From contig NZ_CP035119.1 in the NCBI RefSeq assembly GCF_004087835.1, positions 2,542,001 to 2,606,000 on the forward strand: DNA of 64,000 nucleotides, written 5' to 3'. The position numbers and the translations under genes are program-made. The notes beneath the pieces are model-generated. The model did not search any database. It had not been told where the DNA came from and saw only the letters and a program-made list of their open reading frames with translations. Each line of letters opens with the position of its first letter. Position 1 is the stretch's first letter. Shown here piece after piece: positions 19,119 to 28,900 of the stretch. This stretch comes from Halorussus pelagicus (GTDB taxonomy: Archaea; Halobacteriota; Halobacteria; Halobacteriales; Haladaptataceae).

Positions 19119-19261
19119 GGTTTGTGGTATTATTCGCCAAGGTTAAAACTTCCGCACTTTCAGTCGCGTATCGAATCGGCCGCCAGTTGCCTCTCCTCTC
19201 CGGAGCGATGGAGTTCGATAGAGACGGCGGAAAATCCCGAGAAAAACGCTCCGAACGGTCG

Positions 19262-19618
19262 CTATTCGCTGGTGTCGCGGTCGGCACGGGCGTCGCGGGT
19301 ATCGCCGTCGTCGGTCTCGACGTGTTCGAGACCGTCGCCGCCGAGCGGCGACATCTCGGGGTCGAAGTCGCCGGACTGGTCGGGGTCGGGCGACGGCTCT
19401 TCGGACTCGCCGGACCGGTTGGGGTCGCCCGAGGGTACGTCCACGTAGTCTTCGACCGGCGTCCGAAATCGGTAGCCGAGTGCGATGAAGAGTCCGCCAA
19501 GAACGACTCGGACGACGACGTACGGCGAGGTCAGGGGTGCCTGCCCGGTCACGACGCCGCCGTGAAGCGCCTCGCCCACGAGGAGCGCGCCGACCACGAG
19601 CAGGGTCGTGCTCACCAT
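19262..19618 (-). CDS. membrane protein with acidic tail
   Basis: 118 residues from the ATG at 19618. Two TM helices (about 3-22 and 33-50) are followed by a 65-residue acidic, Ser/Pro/Asp-rich disordered tail. A TTG at 19657 in the same frame would add 13 hydrophobic residues and cannot be excluded. Function unknown. Confidence 0.65.
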   Translation of the reverse strand: MVSTTLLVVGALLVGEALHGGVVTGQAPLTSPYVVVRVVLGGLFIALGYRFRTPVEDYVDVPSGDPNRSGESEEPSPDPDQSGDFDPEMSPLGGDGLEHVETDDGDTRDARADRDTSE

Positions 19619-19972
19619 CGCCAAGAACCGTACTGAAAGCACGACTAAAGGTAGCAAGGCACGTAAGTTACGCCTTCCGATTTTTCGACGAGAACGGCGA
19701 CGTTTTCGATGTAATCGCGTAAGACGAGTGCCGTCGAGAAACGTCGCGTTACTCGACGGTCGAGTCGCCGAAAAGGTAATCGATGCTACTAGATAAGTCG
19801 AATCGTAATTCGGCGGCTGACGGTGTCAGCCGACCGTGCCAGACGTATCAACTACGTATCCTGTCGGCCACAATTTTGATTAACCTCCCATTGAGCATGT
19901 ATGCTAAACTATGGCGACGTATCTTCTCTCTGTTACGAGGTTTTTTGCGTCATTAGGCGAGGGGAGTAGCCA
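19619..19972. other. intergenic region upstream of the pilus locus
   Basis: 354 bases, more AT-rich than its surroundings toward the right. Between 19870 and 19915 it holds ATTTTGATTAACC and ATGTATGCTAAAC stretches suitable as promoter elements for the pilus genes. The only coding candidate is the 21-codon frame described separately at 19911. Nothing else recognised. Confidence 0.5.
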
Positions 19973-19976
19973 ATGA
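19911..19976 (+). CDS. possible 21-aa leader peptide overlapping pilB start
   Basis: An ATG frame of 21 codons (MATYLLSVTRFFASLGEG...) ends in TGA that overlaps the pilB-type ATG as ATGA. The purine-rich GAGGGGAG sits just before that overlap, as for a coupled restart. The arrangement could tie translation of the long ATPase to this leader. It is short enough to be chance; the overlap is the only support. Confidence 0.3.
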   Translation: MATYLLSVTRFFASLGEGSSQ

Positions 19977-22900
19977 GCGACGAGCGGGACGGCGACGAGA
20001 AATCGCCGGGAAACGAACGGTCGGACGGGCAACGACCGGACCGCGACGGGAGCGAGGGAGACGCGCACGACGACTCGGGGTCCGAGAGCGCGCCAGCGGA
20101 CGAGGACGCCGAGGAAAGCGTCTCCGACGCCACCGACCGCGGAGCGTCCGGCTATGTGGACTCGCCCGAAGCGGAGGCGGACGCCGACGACACGGACTCC
20201 GGAGACGATTCGGACGCTGAAAGCGATTCGACGGACGACGGGGACCTCGACGGCGCGGACGACTCGGCGACCGGCGACGAATCCGAAATCGCGGACGACG
20301 ATTCCGGGACCGGCGAGAGTTCCGAAGTCGATTCCGAGACCGGCGAGACCGACGCTGACGGCGGAGACGCCGACGAATCCAGGGGCAACGAGTCCGAAGA
20401 CGACGAGGCCGGAGGCAGCGAGTCCGAAGACGACGACTCAGGCGAAGGAGAGACCAACCCTGAAGGCGATTCCGAGGAGACTGACGGACCGCGCTCGCTC
20501 GATATCAGCGACGAAAAACTTGCCAGCGCGGGGGTCACGGTCGACGAGTACGACTGGGAGGAGTTCAAATCGGAGTTCTTCTACGAGGACGGCGGTCCGC
20601 CGACCAACTGGCGGGGCAAGCCCCAGCCCTTCGAGGCCGAGCAGTTCCTCGGCCACGACCCCGGCGAAACCGGCGAGCGCGTCCGAGACGGGACCGAGAC
20701 CGCCGCGGGACTCAGCGCCTACTTCGAGGCGTTCCTCGACCCGGAGGAGACGCCGGTCGCGCTCGGCGAGTACCTCTGGGAGCATTTCCGCTACGAGTAT
20801 TACTACGACGAAGCCGAGGAGGGGATGGCGCTCCCGCGCGACGAGTCGGGCGAAGTCGTCCCCTTCGACCGGAGCGAGTGGCTCGGTCACGACGACTTCT
20901 CGGCCAGCGTCTTCGAGGTCGGAACGGCAGTTACCGACGTGAGTGCGTCGTTCGAGGCGTGGCTCGACCCCGCGACCACGCCGGTCACGAAGGGGAGGTA
21001 CTACTGGGAACACTTCAAGTACGAATACTACTACACCGACACCGACGTTACCGCGCCCGAGCGACCCCGCGACGACGAGGGAGAAATCGACCGCTTCGAG
21101 AAGGAAGAGTGGCTCGGGTTCCCCGAGGAAGACCTCGAACAGCGACTCGCGCAGGGCGCGGCCAACGCCGAACACATGCTGGAGGTTGAGGACGAGCGCA
21201 CCCTCGACGTGCCCGAGGAGTTGGACGAGGACGCCTTCTTCTCGACGGTGGAGGGCCACACCACGGTGGTCAATCGCTACGACCTCGAAAAGGAGGTCTC
21301 GCTCCCGAAAAAACAGCACTTCCGGGAGACCGACCGCTACTGGGTCAACAAGCCCTACTCGTTCGTCGTCATCTTCCACTCCGCCAAGGAGAACGAGACG
21401 AAATACTACCTCGTCGAACCGTACTGCACCCCCATCGAGGACGACCTCACGGAGTTCCTGACGAAGAAGCTCCGGTCGTCCATCAAATACTCCAGCGACG
21501 ACGTGGTCGTAGACGCCGAGGAGGAAGAGCGCGGCGACGTAATCCAACGCGAGACCCTGCAACTGCTCGCGCGCTACGACCTCTACGCCGAGAACGACGG
21601 CGAGCGCGCCGAGCAGTTGCAGGAACTGCTCGACCGCTACGACGAAACCAGAGACGCGGTGAGCGCCTACCTCGAACGCCTCCGCGAGGAGACCGACGCC
21701 GCGGTCCAACCGCTCCGGGAGTACATCAAGGAGCGCCGCGAGCGAAAGGCCGACGCGAGCGCCGAGCGCGACGCGGAAGACCGCGAACGCGACGGCGAGG
21801 ATTCCGAGAAGGCCGCCGCCGAGGCGGCGGCCGACGGCGAAGCGTCGGAAGTCGAGGCAGAGAGAGAACCCGAACCGTCACCGGACGGCGAGAGCGACCC
21901 CTCGACGGACGCCGAGACCGACGACGAGGATGTCGCGGCGGACGGCGGGACGGTCGGCGACGACTCGGACGCGAACGCCGATAGCGACCCCGAAACCGCT
22001 GAGACTCCCGACGAACCGGAATCGTCCGACGAACCGGAATCGTCGGAGTCACCCGACAAACAGGAATCTCCCGAATCGTCCGATACCCCCTCCGACGAGA
22101 CCGCAGGTAACGCCGAAACCGCAGGCGGGGATGTCGAAACTGTGGACGAAGACCTGCCCGCGACGAAGAAAGCCGACGCCGAGGCCGAGAGCGATCTGCC
22201 CGCGAGCGCGGACGAGGACGCCGAACCCACAGTCCGACTCGACGAGTATATCGACCTCGACTTCGAGGCGGAAGGGACGCTGCGCGAGCAGGTCCGGGCC
22301 GCGGTCGAAGCCAAAATCGAGGAACTGGAACCCGACGAGTCGGGCGGTCTCGACGGCATCATGGTCCGGCCCGAACCGGTCCTCATCGAGGAGGACAACG
22401 ACGACCTCTCGGAGTACCAGACCGAGAAACTACTCTACTACCTCCGGCGGGACTTCGTGGGCTACGAGCGAATCGACGGCATCAAACACGACATCAACGT
22501 CGAGGACATCTCCTGTGACGGCTACAACTCGCCGGTGTTCGTCTATCACACCGACTACGAGCAGGTCATCACGAACGTCTATCACGGCGAGAGCGAACTG
22601 GACGACTTCGTGGTCAAGATGGCCCAGCGCTCGGGCAAGGGCATCAGCAAGCGCGAACCGCAGGTGGACGCCACCCTGCCCGACGGCTCTCGCGCCCAGT
22701 TGACGCTCGGCCGCGAGGTCAGCGACCACGGCACCAACTACACCATCCGGCAGTTCAAGGACGTGCCGTTCACCCCCGTGGACCTCGTGAACTGGAACAC
22801 GTTCTCGCTGGAGGAGATGGCGTTCATGTGGCTCGCCATCGAGAACCACAAGTCGCTCATCTTCGCCGGAGGCACAGCGTCGGGCAAGACCACCAGCCTG

Positions 22901-24232
22901 AACGCCGTCTCGCTGTTCATCCCGTCGAACACGAAAATCGTCTCCATCGAGGACACCCGCGAGGTCGAACTGCCACAGCGCAACTGGATTGCGTCGGTCA
23001 CCCGGCCGTCGTTCAGCGACGACGACAAGGGAGACGTGGACGAGTTCGACTTGCTGGAAGCCGCGCTCCGCCAACGACCCGACTACATCGTGATGGGCGA
23101 GATTCGCGGCGAGGAGGGCCGCACACTCTTTCAGGTCATGTCCACGGGCCACACGACCTACACCACGTTCCACGCCGACACTGTCGGTGAGGTGCTAAAG
23201 CGGTTCACCACCGAACCCATCAACGTCTCGAAGACGCTGTTCACGGCGCTCGATTTGGTCTCCATCCAGACCCAGACGCGAGTGCAGGGGAGCAAGGTCC
23301 GCCGGAACAAGTCGCTCACGGAAATCAACGAGTACAGCGCCGAGAACGACGAAATCAACGTTCAAGACATCTTCCAGTGGCGCGCAGAGGACGACGAGTT
23401 CATGCGCCTCTCGGGGTCGAACACGATGGAGGACATCATGTTCGACCGCGGGTGGGACCACGAGCGACTGGAGGACGAGATTCTCAAGCGCCGGGTCATC
23501 CTCGCGTACCTCATCAGGAACAGTCTCAACGAGTACACGCAGGTCGCCGCGACGGTGCAGGCGTTCATCAACGACCCCGAGACCATCCTGACGCTCGTTG
23601 CCAACGAGAAACTGGAAGATAGCTTGGAGGACCTCCGGGAGATGGAGAGCGTCCAAATCGACGTGGACCCCAAGAAAGAAGAGATGGTGCCTCGCCCGGA
23701 CCCCTCCGAGGAGACCTACGAACTCGCCAAGGGCATCCTCGCGGAGGCCGAGGACCGACTCTTGGACGACTACCGCGGGGCCGACGCCAACGTGGACGGT
23801 CTCGCAGTCGCGCTGGCGAAGTCGGCCGAACCCACCGACGCCCCCGATGAAATCGAGGCCGAACCCGGCGCGGGCGACCGGCCGACCCGAAGCGATTCGG
23901 AAGGCGACGACTCGGAGACTTCCGAAACAAGCGACTCGCCTGACGCCGACCGGGGCGACGACGAGCGAGTCCGAGACACCGAGTCGGTCGGCCCGGAAGA
24001 CAGCGTTCGGAACATCAACGAGGCCGGAGAACTCGGAAGCTTCCCCGACGAGTACGACGAGGAGGAGTACGACGAGGGCGAAGAGGGCGCGGTCGGCGAC
24101 GACCGCGCCGACGCCAATTCCGGCGAGTCTACGGCGGCAGATGCGCCGGAGGGAGACGAGTCGTTCGGCGACTTCGAGGCCGCGTTCGATGGCGACGAGA
24201 ATCGGTCATCTGACGACGAGGAGGACGCATGA
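19973..24232 (+). CDS. type II/IV secretion (PilB/GspE-family) ATPase with three N-terminal repeats
   Basis: 1419 residues, roughly twice the usual archaeal PilB length. Residues 1-180 are acidic and disordered. Three tandem copies of a roughly 76-residue unit follow, starting near 189, 265 and 341 (WEEFKSEFFYED, WEHFRYEYYYDE, WEHFKYEYYYTD, each ending in a WLG or FLG box). A second acidic disordered region spans about 590-740. The motor domain (about 750-1240) has Walker A GGTASGKTT near 966, the SIEDTREVELPQ Asp box, Walker B DYIVMGEIRGEE near 1034 and the His box STGHTTYTTFHAD. The C-terminal tail is acidic. It powers assembly of a type IV pilus-like structure and overlaps the PilC gene by 4 bases. 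Confidence 0.93.
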   Translation: MSDERDGDEKSPGNERSDGQRPDRDGSEGDAHDDSGSESAPADEDAEESVSDATDRGASGYVDSPEAEADADDTDSGDDSDAESDSTDDGDLDGADDSATGDESEIADDDSGTGESSEVDSETGETDADGGDADESRGNESEDDEAGGSESEDDDSGEGETNPEGDSEETDGPRSLDISDEKLASAGVTVDEYDWEEFKSEFFYEDGGPPTNWRGKPQPFEAEQFLGHDPGETGERVRDGTETAAGLSAYFEAFLDPEETPVALGEYLWEHFRYEYYYDEAEEGMALPRDESGEVVPFDRSEWLGHDDFSASVFEVGTAVTDVSASFEAWLDPATTPVTKGRYYWEHFKYEYYYTDTDVTAPERPRDDEGEIDRFEKEEWLGFPEEDLEQRLAQGAANAEHMLEVEDERTLDVPEELDEDAFFSTVEGHTTVVNRYDLEKEVSLPKKQHFRETDRYWVNKPYSFVVIFHSAKENETKYYLVEPYCTPIEDDLTEFLTKKLRSSIKYSSDDVVVDAEEEERGDVIQRETLQLLARYDLYAENDGERAEQLQELLDRYDETRDAVSAYLERLREETDAAVQPLREYIKERRERKADASAERDAEDRERDGEDSEKAAAEAAADGEASEVEAEREPEPSPDGESDPSTDAETDDEDVAADGGTVGDDSDANADSDPETAETPDEPESSDEPESSESPDKQESPESSDTPSDETAGNAETAGGDVETVDEDLPATKKADAEAESDLPASADEDAEPTVRLDEYIDLDFEAEGTLREQVRAAVEAKIEELEPDESGGLDGIMVRPEPVLIEEDNDDLSEYQTEKLLYYLRRDFVGYERIDGIKHDINVEDISCDGYNSPVFVYHTDYEQVITNVYHGESELDDFVVKMAQRSGKGISKREPQVDATLPDGSRAQLTLGREVSDHGTNYTIRQFKDVPFTPVDLVNWNTFSLEEMAFMWLAIENHKSLIFAGGTASGKTTSLNAVSLFIPSNTKIVSIEDTREVELPQRNWIASVTRPSFSDDDKGDVDEFDLLEAALRQRPDYIVMGEIRGEEGRTLFQVMSTGHTTYTTFHADTVGEVLKRFTTEPINVSKTLFTALDLVSIQTQTRVQGSKVRRNKSLTEINEYSAENDEINVQDIFQWRAEDDEFMRLSGSNTMEDIMFDRGWDHERLEDEILKRRVILAYLIRNSLNEYTQVAATVQAFINDPETILTLVANEKLEDSLEDLREMESVQIDVDPKKEEMVPRPDPSEETYELAKGILAEAEDRLLDDYRGADANVDGLAVALAKSAEPTDAPDEIEAEPGAGDRPTRSDSEGDDSETSETSDSPDADRGDDERVRDTESVGPEDSVRNINEAGELGSFPDEYDEEEYDEGEEGAVGDDRADANSGESTAADAPEGDESFGDFEAAFDGDENRSSDDEEDA

Positions 24233-26247
24233 GCCACGGAGCGTCCAGTCCCGAGCGGTCGGCCGACGCGCTGGCCGACGCGTTCTACCCCCTCTTCGAC
24301 TACCTCTTCGACGAGGACGGCGACTTCGTGGCCGACGTGGAGACGAAACTCGCGGAGGCGCGGATGGCCGACACCGTGGAACTCTACCTCTCGCGGGGGC
24401 TGGCGGTCGGCGTCCTCGCGGGCGTCGTCCTCTGGTTGCTCGGCACGTTCGTCGGCTACGTGCTGTTCGTGACCGGCGTCGTCGAGGTGGGCATTCTCAT
24501 CGGCGTGCCGGTGCCCAACCAAACCGTCGCGTGGATAATCAAGACGTTCAAGATTCCCTCGCTGGTCGCGGTCAGCGGGCTGATATTCGGCGCGATAGGC
24601 TTCGCCATTGGCTTCGGCATCGTCGTCGGGATTCCGTACATGCGGGCCAGCGAGCGCGAGCGAGAGATAAACATGCTCCTGCCCGACGCCATCTCGTTCA
24701 TGTACGCTCTCTCGGTCGGCGGGCTGAACCAACTCGAAATTCTGGAGGCGATGGCGAAGGCCGACGACACGTACGGCGAGGTGTCCCACGAGTTCCAGTC
24801 CATCGTCCAAGAGACCGAGTATTTCGACACCGACTACCGGACCGCCATCCAGACGCGGGCGATTGAGACGCCGAGCGACGAACTGAGCCAGTTTCTCACC
24901 GACATGCTCTCCATCGTCAACTCCGGCGGCGACATGAGTGACTTCCTTGACGACAAGAAGGACAAGCACATGCGGACCGCCAAACAGCAACAGGAGATGA
25001 CCTTGGAGACGCTGGAGCTGTTCGGCGAGATGTATATGACCCTCTCGTTGTTCCCCCTGCTCCTCATCATCATCCTCGTCATCATGTCGATGCTCGGGGA
25101 GGCCCAAGAGTCGATGCTCTACGCGACGGTGTACGGCCTGATTCCCCTGACCGGCGTCGGGTTCCTCGTGCTGGTCTCGACGGTCAAACAGGACGAACCC
25201 GGTGACGGCTATCTCAATCCCTCGGACGGCGGCGACCGACTCGAAGCATCGACGGGCGCGGGCCTGCTCCACCTCGGTCTCATCGAGCGCTACGTCGGCG
25301 ACTTCTCGGTCTTCGACCGCATCAAAAGCCGCGAGGGAACCTACGAGACCGTCGAGTTGCTCAAGCAACCGCACGTCTTCTTTCGGGACCATCCGCTGTT
25401 CATCCTCGGTCTCACGTTCCCGGCGTCGCTGGTGCTAGTCGGTAACGCGGTCTGGACCGGGACCGCGCCCCGGACGTTCCAGCAGATGGTCGCTCGACCC
25501 ATCTGGGGCACGTTCATCTACGTCTACGTCCCGGTGTACGTCAACTTCCTGCCGCTGGCGATTTTCCATACGTGGAACGTCCGGTCCCGGCAGGCGGTCG
25601 TCAGCAAACTCTCGGACAATCTGCGAAAGCTCTCGTCGGCCAACGACACCGGCCTCACGCTGCTCGAATCCATCCGGACCGTCGCCGACACTTCGTCGGG
25701 AAAGCTGGCCGACGAGTTCGACGTGATTCACGCGAAGGTCGAGTACGGGATGGGGCTGAAGCCCGCGCTCATCGAGTTCAACAACCGCTATCACATCCCG
25801 CGCCTCGCACGGACCGTGAAGCTCGTCTCCAAAGCTCAGGAGGCCTCCAGCCGGATTACGGCGGTCCTCTCGACGGCGGCCCAAGCCAGCGAGAATCAGG
25901 ACGACATCGCCCGCGAGCGCAAGTCCCGCTCGCGGATGCAGGTCGTCATCATCATCATGACCTACCTCACCCTGCTCGCGGTGATGGCCATCCTGAAGGT
26001 GAGGTTCCTCGACGTGATGGCCGGACTCGCGGGACAGGCCTCCTCGGGCGACGGAGCGGGGGCCTCGCAGTTCGGCGGCGGCATCGACACGAAACTGCTG
26101 TCGATGCTGTTTTTCCACGCCGTGACCCTGCAAGCGATACTCTCGGGGTTCATCGCGGGCTATATCCGCGATGCGTCGCTGCTGTCCGGCGTGAAGTTCG
26201 CCGTCGTGCTACCGACCGTCGCGCTCGTCACCTTCGCGTTCATCTGA
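24229..26247 (+). CDS. type II secretion F-family (PilC/TadC-like) membrane platform protein
   Basis: 672 residues containing two T2SSF-type halves. The first has TM helices near 65-90, 115-140, 275-300 and 305-325; the second near 395-420, 430-455, 570-590 and 620-670. Each is preceded by a cytoplasmic helical bundle (LPDAISFMYALSVGGLNQLE and LSDNLRKLSSANDTGLTLLE). It forms the inner-membrane platform on which the PilB motor acts. It overlaps the ATPase gene by ATGA. Confidence 0.92.
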   Translation: MSHGASSPERSADALADAFYPLFDYLFDEDGDFVADVETKLAEARMADTVELYLSRGLAVGVLAGVVLWLLGTFVGYVLFVTGVVEVGILIGVPVPNQTVAWIIKTFKIPSLVAVSGLIFGAIGFAIGFGIVVGIPYMRASEREREINMLLPDAISFMYALSVGGLNQLEILEAMAKADDTYGEVSHEFQSIVQETEYFDTDYRTAIQTRAIETPSDELSQFLTDMLSIVNSGGDMSDFLDDKKDKHMRTAKQQQEMTLETLELFGEMYMTLSLFPLLLIIILVIMSMLGEAQESMLYATVYGLIPLTGVGFLVLVSTVKQDEPGDGYLNPSDGGDRLEASTGAGLLHLGLIERYVGDFSVFDRIKSREGTYETVELLKQPHVFFRDHPLFILGLTFPASLVLVGNAVWTGTAPRTFQQMVARPIWGTFIYVYVPVYVNFLPLAIFHTWNVRSRQAVVSKLSDNLRKLSSANDTGLTLLESIRTVADTSSGKLADEFDVIHAKVEYGMGLKPALIEFNNRYHIPRLARTVKLVSKAQEASSRITAVLSTAAQASENQDDIARERKSRSRMQVVIIIMTYLTLLAVMAILKVRFLDVMAGLAGQASSGDGAGASQFGGGIDTKLLSMLFFHAVTLQAILSGFIAGYIRDASLLSGVKFAVVLPTVALVTFAFI

Positions 26248-26249
26248 CC

Positions 26250-26825
26250 ATGCTCCGGAACACATCCACCGCCGAGGACGCGCGCCCCGCCGACGAGCGC
26301 GGCGACCGTTCGACCGCGGGCGAGGACGAAAATCGATACGCCTCTCGCGCGCAGACGAGCATCGACTTCGTGGTCGGGATGAGCGTCTTCCTGCTGACGG
26401 TGGCGTTCGTCGTCACGTTCCTGCCGAGCGCGTTCGAACCGTTCACCGCGACCGGGTCGGGCGACGTGCTGGCGGCCGACCGGACCGCGGGCCTGCTGGC
26501 CGAACAACTGCTCGCACATCCGACAACTCCCGGCGCGTTCGACCCGGCGTGTACCGCCGAGTTCTTCGACGCCGCGGGCGACGGCGCGGGCGGGGTCGCG
26601 GGGTGTCAGTTCACCACCGACGCCGCGGACTTGGACGCCGCGCTCGGTCTCGGTCCCGCGACGGCGGTCAACGTTACGATAGCGGAGGACGGAACTATCC
26701 GGTCGAGAAACGGCGTCACGCTCGCGGCGGGACCGACGCCGCCCGACTCCGAGAACGTGGTCGTCTCTCGCCGGGTCGTTCTGCTCGGCGGCGACGACGC
26801 CGACCTCTACGTGAGGATGTGGTAG
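26250..26825 (+). CDS. pilin-like protein (DUF7287 type), pilus locus
   Basis: 191 residues. A charged N-terminus ends in SRAQTSIDFVVGM, then a hydrophobic helix (about 40-60): a class III-like prepilin signal with possible cleavage after Ala in RA|Q. The globular part has two Cys (about 92 and 111) that may form a disulfide. The start is the ATG 2 bases after the PilC stop; a longer frame upstream is a shadow of PilC. First of five pilin-like genes; probably a minor pilin. Confidence 0.8.
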   Translation: MLRNTSTAEDARPADERGDRSTAGEDENRYASRAQTSIDFVVGMSVFLLTVAFVVTFLPSAFEPFTATGSGDVLAADRTAGLLAEQLLAHPTTPGAFDPACTAEFFDAAGDGAGGVAGCQFTTDAADLDAALGLGPATAVNVTIAEDGTIRSRNGVTLAAGPTPPDSENVVVSRRVVLLGGDDADLYVRMW

Positions 26826-26826
26826 C

Positions 26827-27444
26827 ATGTCGGGGAAACGCAGTTCCGGACGGTCGCGCTCCCGCGGGCAGGCCCACACTCTCGAAGCGTTCATGGCCGC
26901 GCTGTTAGTCGTTTCTGGCGTCCTGTTCGCGCTTCAGGCGACGGCCGTGACGCCGCTGACCGCCAGCACGTCGAACCAGCACATCGAGACCCAACACCGG
27001 ACCGCGGCCGCCGACGTGCTGGCGACGGCGGCCGAGAACGGCACGCTCCGCCCGGCGGTGACGTTCTGGAACGCCAGCGAGGGGGCGTTCGTCCGGACCG
27101 GAAGCCGCGGATTCTACGCGAACGGCGGGCCACCCAACGCCTTCGGGACCGCGCTGAACGACACGTTCGGCGACCTCTCAACGATGGACCGCCGCATCGC
27201 GTACAACGTCATCGTCCGGTATCGGACCGCGGAGAACGGCACACGAACGCAGACGATGGTCTACATGGGGTCGCCCAGCGACAACGCGGCGTCGGCGACC
27301 CGGACCGTCACGCTGGCCGACGACACGCCGCTCTCGGGCGCGAGTGGCACCGTCTCGTCGGCCAGTTTCTACGCGCAGGACGCCGCGCCCAACGCGAGTT
27401 TCTACAACGTCATGGAGGTGCAACTTGTCGTATGGCAGATGTGA
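26827..27444 (+). CDS. pilin-like protein (DUF7288 type), pilus locus
   Basis: 205 residues. RSRGQAHTLEAFM precedes a hydrophobic helix (about 22-40); the charge-Gly-Gln pattern fits archaeal prepilin cleavage (RG|Q). The rest is a beta-rich extracellular domain with Asn-X-Ser/Thr sequons. Starts one base after the previous stop and overlaps the next gene by 13 bases. Confidence 0.8.
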   Translation: MSGKRSSGRSRSRGQAHTLEAFMAALLVVSGVLFALQATAVTPLTASTSNQHIETQHRTAAADVLATAAENGTLRPAVTFWNASEGAFVRTGSRGFYANGGPPNAFGTALNDTFGDLSTMDRRIAYNVIVRYRTAENGTRTQTMVYMGSPSDNAASATRTVTLADDTPLSGASGTVSSASFYAQDAAPNASFYNVMEVQLVVWQM

Positions 27445-28397
27445 TGCATCGAGACCGCGGACAGCTAATCCTCGTGACCGGTCTCGCGGTCGCGGTGACG
27501 CTGGTCGCGCTGGTCCTGCTGTTGAACACGGTCATCTACACGCAGAACCTCGCCACGCGCGGGGCGGAAGTCGAGGACGGCGGGGCCGTCTCCTTCCAGC
27601 AGGAGACCATCGCGGGCGTCGGCGACGTCGTAGACGCCGAGAACCGCGCGGAGTACGACACCCGCACGAAGGTCGAGGCGAACGTCACCGCGGGCGTCAA
27701 GCGCTACGACAGGTTGGCGTCTCGCTACAGCGCCGAGCGCTCGACGCTCGCGGTCGTCGAGACCGAGACAGTGGACCTGACGGAGGGGCGCATCCTCCGC
27801 CAGACCGACGCCTCGCGGAACTTCACGAGCGACGGCGAGTCGGCCGACTGGACGCTCGTCGAGGACGCCGGGTCGGGAGACGGGCCGGGCGTACGCGGGT
27901 TCGCGCTGACCGTCGCCCGCGACGAACTGAGCGGGACGGCGGGGTCGGCGTTCGCGGTCCGCGCAGTGGGGAGTTCCGACGAGTGGCAGGCCCGCATCTA
28001 CGACGACGGCGGGGCCATCACCGTCGCGGTGAAAAACGGGAGCGAGGCGTCGGCCACCGCGGTCTGCTCGGTGATGGTCTCGGAGGCGACCATTGACCTC
28101 ACGTCGGGCACCGTCGGCGGCCAACGATGTCCGGCGTTAGTCTGGGCGAACGGCGTCGCCGCGCCCTACGACGTGGCGTTCGAGAATGCCGACGACGCGA
28201 CTGGAACGTACGGAGTGACCGTTAACACGTCTGCGGCCGGGACCGACGTGCGGACGGGGAACGTCGCGGGACCGGGGACCTCGTCGTCGCCGCGGTCGGC
28301 ACCCGCAGTGTACGCCGCCCGGTTCGAGATACACTTCGAGACGCCGACGCTCACGTATCACACCACCGTCCGGTCAGCGCCGGGTGAGCCGCGATGA
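27432..28397 (+). CDS. pilin-like protein (DUF7261 type), pilus locus
   Basis: 321 residues. HRDRGQLILVTGLAVAVTLV gives a prepilin-like signal (RG|Q) running straight into the TM helix (about 10-34). The large outer domain has a single pair of Cys (about 215 and 234). The C-terminal stop overlaps the next gene's ATG by 4 bases. Likely exported minor pilin or pseudopilin. Confidence 0.8.
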   Translation: MADVMHRDRGQLILVTGLAVAVTLVALVLLLNTVIYTQNLATRGAEVEDGGAVSFQQETIAGVGDVVDAENRAEYDTRTKVEANVTAGVKRYDRLASRYSAERSTLAVVETETVDLTEGRILRQTDASRNFTSDGESADWTLVEDAGSGDGPGVRGFALTVARDELSGTAGSAFAVRAVGSSDEWQARIYDDGGAITVAVKNGSEASATAVCSVMVSEATIDLTSGTVGGQRCPALVWANGVAAPYDVAFENADDATGTYGVTVNTSAAGTDVRTGNVAGPGTSSSPRSAPAVYAARFEIHFETPTLTYHTTVRSAPGEPR

Positions 28398-28900
28398 CGG
28401 GACGCGGAAGACGCCGCGATTCCTCCGGATTCGGTGGCGACACGCGGAGCGTCTCGGTTACGGTCAACTACGCACTCAACCTCGTGGTGGCGACGATGCT
28501 CATCGGCGGGGTGTTGACCGCGACCGGCGGGATGGTTCAGGACCGCCGGGAGTCGGCCGCCCGGACCGAACTGTCGGTCCTCGGCGAGCGAATCGCGGGC
28601 GACCTGATGGCCGCCGACAGGTTGGCTCAAACCGGGAGCGCCGGACCGGAAACTGACCCCACAGTCTCGATTTCGACGGCGGTCCCCGAGCGAGTCGCGG
28701 GCACGCGCTACGACGTGCGGGTCAACGCCACGGAGTCGAACGCCCGCCTCGTCCTCCAGTCGGACACGCCCGAGGTGACCGTCGAGGTCGGGTTCCACAA
28801 CGACACCGCGGTCCGGAACGCGACGGTCCGGGGCGGCGACCTCCGAATCGTCCTGAACACGGATTCCGACCCCGACAGACTGGAGGTGCGTTCGAGATGA
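28394..28900 (+). CDS. pilin-like protein (DUF7266 type), pilus locus
   Basis: 168 residues. The N-terminal GDTRSVSVTVNYALNLVVAT leads into a TM helix (about 20-45), followed by a helix and a small beta domain. The signal deviates from the RG|Q pattern of its neighbours. ATGA overlaps on both sides show tight coupling in the pilus operon. Confidence 0.78.
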   Translation: MTGRGRRRDSSGFGGDTRSVSVTVNYALNLVVATMLIGGVLTATGGMVQDRRESAARTELSVLGERIAGDLMAADRLAQTGSAGPETDPTVSISTAVPERVAGTRYDVRVNATESNARLVLQSDTPEVTVEVGFHNDTAVRNATVRGGDLRIVLNTDSDPDRLEVRSR

